Source: Nanobdellota archaeon (GTDB lineage Archaea > Nanobdellota > Nanobdellia > PEZQ01). From it: DNA of 54,657 bases. The DNA is taken from assembly GCA_018220985.1 (NCBI GenBank), contig JAAOXS010000005.1, positions 1 through 54,657 on the forward strand, read 5' to 3'. Shown one piece after another: positions 7,096-16,840 of this stretch (position 1 is its first letter; each line of letters opens with the position of its first letter). The notes beneath the pieces are model-generated. The model saw only the letters and a list, made by a program, of their open reading frames with translations. It had not been told where the DNA came from and did not search any database. The position numbers and the translations under genes were made by a program.

Positions 7096-8512
7096 TTAAA
7101 AATTTTTTTGTGAATTCAATTGCCAATTTTGAGAAGTACATTATTTCATATGGTTTTCTTATTTTCCTAATTTGTTGTATCACATATTTTGGTGAGGTGT
7201 AGTATTTTTTTAGGGTTTGGTTTTGTATTCTTATTAGTGTTTGGCTGTTCACGTGTTCTAATTTTTTGTAAGACGGTTGATTGTTGATGAACGTGAATTT
7301 CGACCAGTCTGGTTTTCTTGGTAGTAATTTTTGTTTTTGCATGATTTCGTAAACTGGCGTTCCAGGAAATGGGCACATTATTGTTAAGCATAAAAAATCG
7401 GGCATTAATTCGAAGATTAGTTTTTTTGTTTCTTCAATATCTTTAACTGTTTCTTGCGGATGGTTTCCCAGTATGAATGTTCCTTCAACATATCTTATTT
7501 TTGCCTGTTTAGCCCATTTGAACGCGTTTCTTATTTGCGTTAAGGTTATTCCTTTTCGTATTATTTTCAGTATTTTCTCGCTTCCGGATTCAACTCCGAA
7601 AACCACTTTTTTGCAACCGCATTTCTGCATGTGTTGTAATAATTCTAAATTCACAGTGTTTACGCGTGTATTGCAGTTCCAAGTTATGTTGTTTTGTTTT
7701 AAGTATTTCCCTATTTTTTTGACCAGTTCATGATTTATTGTAAACGTATCATCTTCTATTGTTATATGATTTATTTTGTATTTTTGTTTTAATTCATAAA
7801 TTTCTTGCTTTATGTTTTCAAAGCTTCTGAATCGTATTCTATTTCCATAATTCACGTGCCCTGCGCAAAATATGCATTTTCCAGGACATCCTCTGCTAGT
7901 TATTATTTCCGCTATTCGTAAGTGTTTTCGTGAGAATCCTCTAGACACATGATTTCTTTTGTATTCTCGTTCATTAAAGTAGTGTCTTGCTGGAAAAACT
8001 ATTTTGTTAATATCATGTATTAGTTTTCTTTTCGGGTTAGTTATTATTTTCTTGTTTCTTCTGAAAACTATTCCTTTTATTGTTTTAAGCGGTTTTCGAG
8101 TTTTTATGCAAGTGTACAGTTCTTGTATTGTTTTTTCTCCTTCCCCTTGCACGATTATGTCTATTGCTTTTAATTCTTCAAGTGTTTGTTTAGGCAGTGC
8201 TGTTGCATGCGGTCCGCCTAATATTGTTATTATTTTTTTATCGTGTTTTTTTATGATTTGTGATATTTCGTTAACTAAATGTATTGAAGCTGTTAGGCTT
8301 GTGAAACCTATTATTTTTGGTTTAAGTTGTTCTAGTTGTGTTATTAGTTTTTTTTTGTTAAATTCTTGAACGCAGTAATCAATTACTGTTATGTTAGCAC
8401 GTTTTTGTTCTAAGCTTGCAGCTATGTACGCGAGGTTTATGGGGATTTGTAAAGATACGTAGTTTTCTTGTATTGCTTTGTTTGTTGGTGGTTGTATTAA
8501 GATTACATTCAT
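7067..8512 (-). CDS. B12-binding-domain radical SAM protein
   Basis: A 481-residue protein. The N-terminal ~150 residues form a cobalamin-binding Rossmann-type domain (starts MNVILIQPPTNKA, contains IIGFTSLTASIHLV and TILGGPHATALP). The radical SAM core follows, with the 4Fe-4S ligands in the CxxxCxxC motif SRGCPGKCIFC (about residues 211-221) and downstream GVESGSEKIL. The class includes many methyltransferases and cyclases with unknown substrates; none can be assigned. Its last 29 nt run antisense into the 3' half of tRNA-Leu, so the final residues MRETGFEPA are the complement of a tRNA T-arm; no earlier in-frame stop exists. Confidence 0.88.
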   Translation of the reverse strand: MNVILIQPPTNKAIQENYVSLQIPINLAYIAASLEQKRANITVIDYCVQEFNKKKLITQLEQLKPKIIGFTSLTASIHLVNEISQIIKKHDKKIITILGGPHATALPKQTLEELKAIDIIVQGEGEKTIQELYTCIKTRKPLKTIKGIVFRRNKKIITNPKRKLIHDINKIVFPARHYFNEREYKRNHVSRGFSRKHLRIAEIITSRGCPGKCIFCAGHVNYGNRIRFRSFENIKQEIYELKQKYKINHITIEDDTFTINHELVKKIGKYLKQNNITWNCNTRVNTVNLELLQHMQKCGCKKVVFGVESGSEKILKIIRKGITLTQIRNAFKWAKQAKIRYVEGTFILGNHPQETVKDIEETKKLIFELMPDFLCLTIMCPFPGTPVYEIMQKQKLLPRKPDWSKFTFINNQPSYKKLEHVNSQTLIRIQNQTLKKYYTSPKYVIQQIRKIRKPYEIMYFSKLAIEFTKKFLMRETGFEPA

Positions 8513-8578
8513 TTTAAAGTTTTTTTTAGCTTTTTTGAATATATAATTTTTAAAGGTATTAATTCTTTTTCTATTATT

Positions 8579-9502
8579 ATGTTTAGTTTTTTGAAAAAGA
8601 AAAAGGGTGGGAATGTTCGTGTTAGTGTTCGCAATCTTGTTGTTTCAAGAGGGAATAAGAAAATCATTTGCGGTTTATCTTTTAATGTTAGTAAAGGTCA
8701 AATATATGGTGTTGTTGGTTTAAGTGGTAGTGGTAAATCAACAGTTCTAAAATCTCTTGTAGGACTATTATTAAAACAAGGTTATGTTAAGTTATTCGGA
8801 TGTTATGGTTACTGTCCTCAAGAGGACGCGTTTTTTGAGGATTTGACAGTTAAGGAGAATCTTGTTTTGTTCGGTTCGTTAAGTGGTGTGCAGGAAGAAA
8901 AAGTTCTTAAAAAAGGAGTAGTTTTGTTAAAACAATTATTGATGTTTGATAAATTAGATTCTGTTTCAAGTAGTTTGAGCGGCGGTCAAAAAAAGCGTTT
9001 GAACATTATTCTTTCAATTCTTCATTCTCCTAAAATAATTATTCTCGACGAGCCTTTTGCGGGTTTAGATTATTATAATCGTAAAGTTTTATGGAGTTTT
9101 TTAAGGCATTTGAAGAATACAGGTTATACGATTTTGTTAACAACCCATTTATTAAATGAGGCTGAGGATAATTGTAGTGAAGTTCTAGTTTTAAAGAATG
9201 GTAAGAAATTTGCTGCAGGTAGTGTTAAGCAAATATTGAAGCGCAGAGGCGTTGACGTTGTTATTAGTTTAAGAACGAATTACGTTAATAAAGATAAAGA
9301 AGAGGATATTAAGATTTATTGTAAACGTAATAAGGTTCGCGTGTTAGAATTGAAAAAGAACTCTATAATTCTCGCATTATCATATGTTAATAAAGGTTTA
9401 TTTTATTCTTTTCTTTCTCGTAAAAAAATTGTTTTTGAAGAAGTTTTTTCACGAGTCCCTGAATTGGATGACGTGTTTTTGATGAGTGTTGAAAATGTTT
9501 AA
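8579..9502 (+). CDS. ABC-2 type transporter, ATP-binding subunit
   Basis: A 307-residue ABC ATPase. Walker A GLSGSGKST at residues 47-55, Q-loop in CPQEDAFFEDLTV (about 81), ABC signature SLSGGQKKRL (about 135), Walker B IIILDEPFAGLD (about 154) and switch His in LLTTHLLNEAED. A ~90-residue C-terminal extension follows, usual for CcmA/DrrA-like exporters. The next gene encodes the matching ABC-2 permease and overlaps by 8 nt. Together they would export a hydrophobic compound, lipid or glycan; substrate unknown. The start is an ATG close behind an AT-rich TATA-like stretch. Confidence 0.92.
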   Translation: MFSFLKKKKGGNVRVSVRNLVVSRGNKKIICGLSFNVSKGQIYGVVGLSGSGKSTVLKSLVGLLLKQGYVKLFGCYGYCPQEDAFFEDLTVKENLVLFGSLSGVQEEKVLKKGVVLLKQLLMFDKLDSVSSSLSGGQKKRLNIILSILHSPKIIILDEPFAGLDYYNRKVLWSFLRHLKNTGYTILLTTHLLNEAEDNCSEVLVLKNGKKFAAGSVKQILKRRGVDVVISLRTNYVNKDKEEDIKIYCKRNKVRVLELKKNSIILALSYVNKGLFYSFLSRKKIVFEEVFSRVPELDDVFLMSVENV

Positions 9503-10736
9503 GCCGAGAACTTTTGAAATGGTGAAGAAAGAGGTATTAATACTTATTAGGCGTCGTAAGTTTTTGGTTCTTATCATTTTATTACCTTTTGTTCTTGGTG
9601 GTTTAATGGCGATTCTTCCTTCTTTAACAACTTTTAACGATGTTAAAATTGGTTTGTGCGATTTGGATAATTCGGTTTTATCTTCACGTTTTGTTAATGA
9701 AGTTATGTCTTCTTTTTCAACTGTTATTTTTAATGAGTCTGAAAGTTTTTGCGTTGAAGAATTAAGCCGTGGCGTGAAGAGTGATGCTTACACTATTGGA
9801 ATTATTGTTAGTGATGGTTTTGAAAGTGATTTGTCTAATTTATCAAAAGCGAATTTAGGCGTATTTTATGATAATAGTGATTTTCGTTTTGAAACGTATT
9901 TGGATTGGTTTATTTATTCTGCGCTTAGTGGTTTTAAAACAAGTATTGCTCGTGAAGGTGAAATAAAGTTAAAATCTGAAGTTGAAGGTGTTTACACTCT
10001 TGCTGTTAGTGTTCAATCTATTACAAAGGGTTTTGATAATGTCATTTCTGATAATGTTGATTCTTTTGTTTCAACTTTAGAGTTAGTTAAAAATTTGGAT
10101 GTGAGTTTTTTATCAGATCCAGTGGTTGTGAATAAAAATGGTGTGTACGATATTTCAAGTCCGTCAGCAACTGCTTTTCCATTAGTTGTGGGTGTTCTGT
10201 CAGTTTTTACTTTGCTCATGTTATCATCTACCAGCGTTATTTTTGACAGGAAGTCAAAATATTTGGTTAGGATTAGAACGAGTAAGACTTTTTTGTTAAG
10301 TTATTTGTTCGCTAAGTGCGTTGTATTTTTTTTAGTTAGTCTTGTTCAATTCACAATTTTATTTTTGTTATTTTTAGTTTTAGGCGCGAGTTTTAACATT
10401 AATATCATAGGATTATTTGTTGTTTTAATTCTTGTTTCTTGCGTGAACACGTTAATAGGTATGGTTATTGGTTTTGTTAGTGAGAACGAAACTGTTGCAA
10501 TTCTATTCTCATTACTTTTAACTCTTCCTTTTTTGTTTATTAGTGGTATTTTTTATCCGATTGAAATGTTTCCAGGATTTATACGTTTTTTCGCTGAAGT
10601 TTTCCCTTTAAAACTGGAGATTGAATTAATCAAGTCTTCAAGCGTGTTCGGTGTTCACGCATCAATTATTAATTTAGGAATTTACTGCGCTGTTTTAGGA
10701 GTTGTTAACTGGTTATTTTTAAAATTGAAAAATTAA
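9495..10736 (+). CDS. ABC-2 type transporter, permease subunit
   Basis: Membrane partner of the preceding ATPase (413 residues from this start). The architecture is YhgE/ABC-2: one N-terminal transmembrane helix (LVLIILLPFVLGGLMAIL), a ~180-residue external domain, then five or so helices, including VALLIGM-like turns near INTLIGMVIGF and the typical ISGIFYPIEMFPGFIRFFAE segment before the final helix. The frame also offers a GTG at 9486; the ATG at 9495 was preferred, overlapping the ATPase stop by 8 nt. No regulatory sign of its own, so it is probably expressed as an operon with the ATPase. Confidence 0.9.
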   Translation: MFKPRTFEMVKKEVLILIRRRKFLVLIILLPFVLGGLMAILPSLTTFNDVKIGLCDLDNSVLSSRFVNEVMSSFSTVIFNESESFCVEELSRGVKSDAYTIGIIVSDGFESDLSNLSKANLGVFYDNSDFRFETYLDWFIYSALSGFKTSIAREGEIKLKSEVEGVYTLAVSVQSITKGFDNVISDNVDSFVSTLELVKNLDVSFLSDPVVVNKNGVYDISSPSATAFPLVVGVLSVFTLLMLSSTSVIFDRKSKYLVRIRTSKTFLLSYLFAKCVVFFLVSLVQFTILFLLFLVLGASFNINIIGLFVVLILVSCVNTLIGMVIGFVSENETVAILFSLLLTLPFLFISGIFYPIEMFPGFIRFFAEVFPLKLEIELIKSSSVFGVHASIINLGIYCAVLGVVNWLFLKLKN

Positions 10737-10897
10737 GGGCAAGTGCAGTACTTGGCAGCTTCAAAATTAATTAATAAAAAAAGCATTATTAATAAGCAAA
10801 TCATCATAATTAAGTACGTAATTTTTTGTGCACGGTAGCTCATAAAAAGTTTTGAGTAAGGTGAAGTTATTAAATTATTATTTCCTACATAATATGG

Positions 10898-11659
10898 ATG
10901 AAAAAGAGTTTTGGAAAAAAAGATTATGTTATTATTTTTTCTTACATTCTTGTTTTCTTAGCAGGCTTGTTGTTTCCAAGAAACATTTATTATTCTGAAA
11001 CGCAAGAACTTCCAATTCTACATTTATCAAATCCTTTTGTTTTAAAAAGTTCTTTTAGTGTTGTAGCAGTTAATAATGCAGGTTTTGGAAGTGTTGGAAA
11101 CATTAGTGTGGAAATTTTAGCTGGTAGTGGTAGGGTTTTATTGAATACTAATCCTTTTGTTGAAACAGATACTCAAGTCAGTGTTGAAATTGCAAAGCAA
11201 GTTGCTGAAAGCGTGTGTGGTTATTCATTAAACGATAAAGATATTATTGTAACATTTGATATTGATGGTGTTGTTGTTGGTGGCCATTCAGCTGGCGCAG
11301 CTACTGCTGTAACAATTATTGCAGCGGTTTTAGAAAAAGAATTGAATGATAGTGTTGCTTTAACTGGCACTATTGATTTTAACGGGAACGTAGGAAATAT
11401 TGATGGGTTAATTGGAAAAGCGCAGGCTGTTGGTGAGGCTGGTAAAGAATTGTTTTTAATTCCGAAAGGGCAGAACAATATAACATATTACGAGCGGGAA
11501 GTTGTTGAGGAAGAAATTTTGTCAGGTTTTGTTTTTAGGAGTTTTAAGTACGTGCCTAAATTTTTTGATTTGAATAATTATACTCAAGCAGAGTGGAACT
11601 TAACAGTTGTTGAAGTTAGTAATATTAGTGAAGTGTTATTTTATATTTTAAATTCTTAG
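10898..11659 (+). CDS. Membrane-anchored Lon-type (S16) serine protease without ATPase
   Basis: A 253-residue protein with one N-terminal transmembrane helix (IIFSYILVFLAGLLF) and a peptidase S16 domain. The catalytic Ser is in GGHSAGAATAV (Ser 131) and the catalytic Lys in IDGLIGKAQAV (Lys 174). The 43-residue spacing between them equals that in Lon. Only the protease domain is present: no AAA+ module, so it cannot unfold substrates by itself. It probably acts outside or at the membrane face on unfolded or peptide substrates. The topology (N-in, domain outside) is inferred from the basic N-terminus. The 161 nt before the start show only AT-rich DNA and short inverted repeats. It converges with the next gene with a 12-nt overlap. 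Confidence 0.85.
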   Translation: MKKSFGKKDYVIIFSYILVFLAGLLFPRNIYYSETQELPILHLSNPFVLKSSFSVVAVNNAGFGSVGNISVEILAGSGRVLLNTNPFVETDTQVSVEIAKQVAESVCGYSLNDKDIIVTFDIDGVVVGGHSAGAATAVTIIAAVLEKELNDSVALTGTIDFNGNVGNIDGLIGKAQAVGEAGKELFLIPKGQNNITYYEREVVEEEILSGFVFRSFKYVPKFFDLNNYTQAEWNLTVVEVSNISEVLFYILNS

Positions 11660-12412
11660 TTCACTGATTATTGGTAAGTGGTCTGATAAATTGCTTTGCA
11701 ATACCTTTGTGGTTAATAATTTTATTTCGGGTGTTGCAAGTACGTGGTCCAGTCTATGTTGCGGATCCCAAGAAGGGTACGTGTTTTGAGTTTTTATTTC
11801 TTGGAAGTCTGTTTTTTTTCTTAGTGTTTTGTATTCTTTCCATTTGTCTGAACAGTTTAAGTCACCGCAAAGTATTAGTGGTTTTTTTCTATTGTTTACC
11901 ATGTTTATTATTTTTTTTATTTGCCAAGGTCTGCTTAAAGTAATTTTATTAGATAAGTTAACATTAACTGCTGTTGATAAGTGCGTGTTTATTAAGTCAA
12001 TTTCTTTATTGTTTATTTTAAAAGTTATAAGGTTTGAGTATCTGCTGAATATTATAACTGGTAGTTTGAGTTTTTCAGTTTTAACAACTTTCTGATTTGT
12101 AAACACTAAGTTTGAGAGTTTTAAGTAAAATGGAAATAGTGTGTTGCTAGTTGAGTGAACTTTTTTTAATCCAGTGATGTTTTCTATTATCTTATCCTGT
12201 TTTACACCACCATTTTTTTTTGAACCTAAGTTAACTTCTTGTAAGCAAACAATATCGGGTTTTTGTTTTTTTATTAATTCCCCTATTTTAGTTATTACTT
12301 CTCCATTTTTAGGGTTCGGGAACAACCATCCTTTTGTGGTTTTAAAATAATTACCAGTATTCCTTCCGCTCCCAAATGCAATATTATAAGTTAATAATTT
12401 TATTTTTGTCAT
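11648..12412 (-). CDS. Endonuclease/exonuclease/phosphatase (EEP) family protein
   Basis: A 254-residue EEP-fold hydrolase. Family motifs occur in order: LLTYNIAFG (substrate/metal Asn), IVCLQEVN (metal-binding Glu), LINTHLS, LILCGDLNCSD (GDxN), and the C-terminal RLDHVLA plus SDHLPIISEL (catalytic Asp-His). These metal-dependent enzymes cleave DNA, RNA or phospholipid/inositol phosphates; specificity is not visible. No signal peptide. It is convergent with the Lon-like protease gene (12-nt 3' overlap) and divergent from the 16S rRNA operon. Confidence 0.88.
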   Translation of the reverse strand: MTKIKLLTYNIAFGSGRNTGNYFKTTKGWLFPNPKNGEVITKIGELIKKQKPDIVCLQEVNLGSKKNGGVKQDKIIENITGLKKVHSTSNTLFPFYLKLSNLVFTNQKVVKTEKLKLPVIIFSRYSNLITFKINNKEIDLINTHLSTAVNVNLSNKITLSRPWQIKKIINMVNNRKKPLILCGDLNCSDKWKEYKTLRKKTDFQEIKTQNTYPSWDPQHRLDHVLATPEIKLLTTKVLQSNLSDHLPIISELRI

Positions 12413-12494
12413 CTAAATATCTTTAATATTATTCTTTAATTAGTTTTGCGTTCCGCAATTAGTTTTAAGTATTTGACTTGAGAAAAAAACTGTT

Positions 12495-12512
12495 CAGTAA
12501 CCTTTATAAATG
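12495..12512 (+). promoter_or_regulatory. 16S rRNA promoter (TATA box)
   Basis: CAGTAACCTTTATAAATG contains a strong TATA box TTTATAAATG. Nearly the same 18-mer (CAGTAAACCTTATAAATG) stands before the 23S gene at 26280-26297. Transcription would start near 12535, about 200 nt before mature 16S. Confidence 0.7.
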
Positions 12513-12534
12513 TTTTAACGTTTTGTTATTCTTG

Positions 12535-12736
12535 CCGTAAGAACGTATCGGGTTCGACCCTGAAACATAAACCAGTTTCATCTTGGTTGTTAGTGAGGGT
12601 GTTCGATTTCCACTTGCGGATTCAGAATCTTTGTGTGCGCCAGTCACTAGGTGAATTGGCTCGAATTAGGTAAGAACCAAAATAGTGTAAGGAGAAGTGA
12701 ACTCCACACTCTTTGTTGGTAGTAACTCTGCAAGCA
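12535..12736 (+). other. Pre-16S leader with structured domain
   Basis: About 200 nt of leader with no plausible gene. A closed domain is bounded by CCGTAAG (12535-12541) and CTTGCGG (12613-12619) and contains hairpins around GGGTTCGACCC and AACCAG...CTTGGTT. Further on is a hairpin AGTGT-aa-GGAG...CTCC-ACACT (12684-12710). The outer processing stem strand is at 12662-12678. I see no tRNA, although the leader domain looks superficially tRNA-like. Confidence 0.5.
12662..12678 (+). repeat. 16S processing stem, 5' strand
   Basis: CGAATTAGGTAAGAACC is the exact complement of 14271-14287 (GGTTCTTACCTAATTCG). The two strands flank mature 16S and form the 17-bp stem at which the archaeal precursor is excised, normally at a bulge-helix-bulge; I could not place that motif with confidence. 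Confidence 0.8.
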
Positions 12737-14228
<1,492 letters not shown>

Positions 14229-14270
14229 TAAATAATTAGTTTTTAGTTTATGGTTGATATAGTAAAAAAC

Positions 14271-14287
14271 GGTTCTTACCTAATTCG
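14271..14287 (+). repeat. 16S processing stem, 3' strand
   Basis: GGTTCTTACCTAATTCG pairs perfectly with 12662-12678. Just after it, TTTAAAAG (14306-14313) is a TATA box for the HD-domain gene whose ATG is at 14336. Confidence 0.8.
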
Positions 14288-14335
14288 CACACAAAACCTT
14301 TTTTTTTTAAAAGAAATGTTAGTGTAGTGTTAGCT

Positions 14336-14935
14336 ATGAAATCATTGGATAAGTTAATGTTAGAATTGTACGTGATTAAGTCAGATAGAGTGCTTCATTA
14401 CAAAACTGTACCTAAACTTGTTAAATTCGTAGTTGGAATGATTTCTGAAGAATTAGATGTTAGTAAATTATTTTTTGCTGCTAAATATCATGATATTGGA
14501 AGGTTATGGTATTCTAAGGGGAGGAATGCTTTTTTTCATCAGTACGCTACTTTCTTAATTCTTAAGAAGCATGGTTTTGAAAAAGAGGGTGATATTGCTA
14601 TGCGTCATGATTGTTTTGGTTGGACTCCTGAAGAAACTCGTAGAGTTGGTTTTAATAAAGAATTCAAAACGAGTAATCCAATTGATTTAATCCCAAATAG
14701 TGTTGAATCAAAGATTTTAGCTTTAGTTGATTCTCTTAGGGGATGGGATAATAAACATGAGGATTTGTGGAATCCGAAAAAGTTACATCCTACTACGAAA
14801 AAATTTTATGCTAGTATTGGGTCGCCTGATTTTTTTCTCAGTCGTAAAAAACGGATGGTTACAGAATTAGAAAAATTAGGGTTGAATACGCAAAAAGTTA
14901 TTGAAAAAGCTAAGAAATTGTATTCTGTTTCATAA
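14336..14935 (+). CDS. HD-domain phosphohydrolase-like protein
   Basis: A 199-residue protein (the frame also has a GTG three codons earlier at 14327). The HD signature is AAKYHDIGRLWY (His-Asp at about residues 52-53), with an earlier His in RVLHYKTVPKLV and later HQYATF and MRHDCFGWTPEE as likely further metal ligands, and a final Asp in ALVDSLRGWD. Members hydrolyse nucleotides or phosphate esters, including second messengers; the substrate is unknown. The TATA box 25-30 nt upstream of the ATG indicates its own leaderless promoter immediately after the 16S gene. Confidence 0.8.
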   Translation: MKSLDKLMLELYVIKSDRVLHYKTVPKLVKFVVGMISEELDVSKLFFAAKYHDIGRLWYSKGRNAFFHQYATFLILKKHGFEKEGDIAMRHDCFGWTPEETRRVGFNKEFKTSNPIDLIPNSVESKILALVDSLRGWDNKHEDLWNPKKLHPTTKKFYASIGSPDFFLSRKKRMVTELEKLGLNTQKVIEKAKKLYSVS

Positions 14936-14962
14936 ATTTTTAATAATTATATTCTTAATAAT

Positions 14963-15358
14963 ATGTTTATGATAAAGAAAATTCCCACAATTACTGTTCC
15001 TAATATTTTTGAGTTTTCTAGTTCGTATTTTCGTTTTGTTAGTGATTACTTAACGCAAGTTAAGAATAAGGGTATAATTGTTGATTTGGTTGGTAAAGAT
15101 GAGTATGATCTTTTAATTGAAAATAGTTTATCAAGTATTATTAGATCTAAAATTACAAATTTTGAGGAGCGTATTTTTGGAATAGTGTACAATAAGGGTC
15201 GTATTGATTTTTATCCCCATATCATTTCTTTTTCAGATAGTTTTGTTGAAGGAAGTGAGGAAAAAAAGGTTTTTAAAAAATTAAAGGAATTGCTTAAAGG
15301 TTTAAGTAAATCAGAAAATCTTTCTGATTCAATTTTTCTTGATGAGTTAAGTGAATAA
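14963..15358 (+). CDS. Hypothetical protein
   Basis: I do not recognise this 131-residue protein. It is mixed alpha/beta by eye, with no signal peptide or membrane helix. Central hydrophobic strands (GIIVDLVGK, RIFGIVYNKGRIDFYPHIISF) alternate with charged helices, and the C-terminus is Lys-rich then acidic (KKLKELLKGLSKS...DELSE). It lies 27 nt after the HD gene and 34 nt before a membrane protein gene on the same strand. Codon use is like its neighbours, so it is probably a real gene. A start at the second Met (MIKKIP) is possible. Confidence 0.6.
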   Translation: MFMIKKIPTITVPNIFEFSSSYFRFVSDYLTQVKNKGIIVDLVGKDEYDLLIENSLSSIIRSKITNFEERIFGIVYNKGRIDFYPHIISFSDSFVEGSEEKKVFKKLKELLKGLSKSENLSDSIFLDELSE

Positions 15359-15392
15359 ACATTTATAAATTTTAAAAGTGTAATATTTTTTA

Positions 15393-16145
15393 ATGGCTGT
15401 TTTTGGGGATATAAGTGCCATGATTAATGTTGGCGCAGTTTTAGTACTCATAATTAGTTTAATCATGGTTGGCGCAACACTAAATGTTGCAGCACCCTTA
15501 GCGCTTGGTGGCGTGTTTGGATCAGCATTACCTTATATTATTTCAGTTATGCGAATGTTCCAACCATTATTTGATTTGTTAGGTAATATAATTCCTTTTC
15601 TAGGTATTTTCATAAAAGATTTACCTGATATTTTAGCTCTTATTGTAAATCAAATTGGCTTTGAGGCACGTTCGCTAGGAATAATTGCATTTTGGTTTGG
15701 TAGATTCATGTGGGGTGTTTTATTCGGTGTTCCTTTTACAATTACTAAAAGGTTTTTGGATAGATATGAAAACGGTCTTCAGAGAGGTATTATAACACTT
15801 TTTGGAGTGTTTTTATCCATTTGTGTTTTCATGTTAATGCTTGTTCAATTATCCAATATTGGTTGTGGTTATGTGGATAGTCTTTGTTCATTACAACAAG
15901 GAATGTACGCTGCTTCAATCCCTCTTTTTTTGATTGGAACATTTATTGCAAATATTGGTTTATTTTCTATTACGCTCAAATCAGCTTATGATAGGGGCGG
16001 ATTGTCTGGTGAGAATTTAAAAGAGAATGCTATTGATATTTTTTCAACTATGTTCATAATTGGAGTTTTCAGTTTCCGCGTTTGGATCCCAGCCATAGCA
16101 GGTTGGGGAATGAGTAGTGGGATAGTAACTAGTCTTCCTTGGTAA
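15393..16145 (+). CDS. Hypothetical polytopic membrane protein
   Basis: This 250-residue protein has about six hydrophobic segments: residues ~10-32 (GAVLVLIISLIMVGATLNV), 38-60, 65-90, 95-120, 130-155 and 180-205, and a final one near residue 225. The loops are short and Gly/Asn/Asp-rich; SIGCGY and DSLC give two Cys in one external-looking loop (NIGCGYVDSLCSLQQG). I recognise no family. An AT-rich box (ACATTTATAAATTTT, 15359-15373) lies about 25 nt before the ATG, so it probably has its own leaderless promoter. Confidence 0.65.
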   Translation: MAVFGDISAMINVGAVLVLIISLIMVGATLNVAAPLALGGVFGSALPYIISVMRMFQPLFDLLGNIIPFLGIFIKDLPDILALIVNQIGFEARSLGIIAFWFGRFMWGVLFGVPFTITKRFLDRYENGLQRGIITLFGVFLSICVFMLMLVQLSNIGCGYVDSLCSLQQGMYAASIPLFLIGTFIANIGLFSITLKSAYDRGGLSGENLKENAIDIFSTMFIIGVFSFRVWIPAIAGWGMSSGIVTSLPW

Positions 16146-16146
16146 A

Positions 16147-16156
16147 GTTTATAAAG
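16147..16156 (+). promoter_or_regulatory. TATA box of tRNA-Ala
   Basis: GTTTATAAAG lies about 30 nt upstream of the mature tRNA-Ala 5' end, the usual spacing for an archaeal tRNA promoter. Confidence 0.6.
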
Positions 16157-16180
16157 CGTTCTTCCGTGTTTTTTTTGGTT

Positions 16181-16253
16181 GGGCTCGTAGCTCACTCGGT
16201 AGAGCGCCGCCCTTGCAAGGCGGAGGCAGTGGGTTCGATACCCACCGAGTCCA
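16181..16253 (+). tRNA. tRNA-Ala(UGC)
   Basis: Acceptor GGGCTCG pairs with CGAGTCC, discriminator A at 16253. D-stem GCTC/GAGC, anticodon stem CCGCC/GGCGG with loop CTTGCAA, anticodon TGC. T-arm GTGGG-TTCGATA-CCCAC. No intron, no encoded CCA. Its 3' end plus five flanking bases is repeated at 17395-17413. Confidence 0.96.
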
Positions 16254-16258
16254 CTTCC
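16240..16258 (+). repeat. tRNA-Ala 3'-end direct repeat, copy 1 (att-like)
   Basis: ACCCACCGAGTCCACTTCC covers the 3' end of tRNA-Ala and five bases after it. The identical 19-mer is at 17395-17413. A tRNA 3'-end duplication is the normal scar of site-specific integration, so these may be the ends of a small inserted segment of about 1.15 kb. Confidence 0.7.
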
Positions 16259-16318
16259 GTTAATTTTTCCAGATTAGTTCCGAAATACTTTTGATAATAG
16301 GATTGCGTGTAGTATAAT

Positions 16319-16840
16319 ATGAAATTGGTTTTCTTGTATGGTTCTCCTGCAGTAGGTAAATTAACTGTTGCTAAAGAACTTGAGAAAATCACAGATTATA
16401 AAATCTTTCACAATCATGTTACCTTAAATTTGGTTAAAGAATATGTGAAAAAATTAAGTAGAGTATTTAGAACTTCTGAAAAAGTTAGGTTAGTAATGTT
16501 TGATTCAATGGCAAAAGAGGCAGAAGGATTAATTTTCACGTATTGCTATTCAAAACCTGAAGATGATTGGTTTGTGAAAGAAGTGATTAATGTACTAAAA
16601 AAGAACAAGAGTGAGGTTTGTTTTGTTCATTTAAAAACCAGTAAGGAAGAATTAATGAAAAGGGTTAATAATAATTCAAGAAAAAAGTATAACAAAATAA
16701 GAACAAGAAAGAAGTTAGACGAGAATTTAAAAAAACACAAGTTTGTAGAAATCGGGTTTGTGAATAATTTAGTAATTGATAATACTTCTGTAAAAGCTAA
16801 AGATACTGCATTAAAGATTAAAAAACATTTCAAACTATGA
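16319..16840 (+). CDS. P-loop nucleotide/small-molecule kinase-like protein
   Basis: A 173-residue P-loop protein with Walker A GSPAVGKLT at residues 9-17 near the very N-terminus, as in shikimate- and adenylate-kinase-like proteins. HNHVTLNLVKEY and CFVHLKTSKEELMKRV follow, with the latter matching the VxLxxsxeEllxRv region of this group. The Ser/Thr after Lys is Leu-Thr, so the P-loop is slightly relaxed (GKLT). Substrate unknown. Its stop overlaps the next ATG (ATGA at 16837), so the pair is coupled. Both genes lie between two copies of the tRNA-Ala 3' end, which suggests horizontal acquisition. Confidence 0.7.
   Translation: MKLVFLYGSPAVGKLTVAKELEKITDYKIFHNHVTLNLVKEYVKKLSRVFRTSEKVRLVMFDSMAKEAEGLIFTYCYSKPEDDWFVKEVINVLKKNKSEVCFVHLKTSKEELMKRVNNNSRKKYNKIRTRKKLDENLKKHKFVEIGFVNNLVIDNTSVKAKDTALKIKKHFKL

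Noticed and set aside
12535-12619. A tRNA gene in the 16S leader
   Set aside because: The hairpins do not give a 7-nt anticodon loop with T33 nor a paired T-stem; leader structure only.
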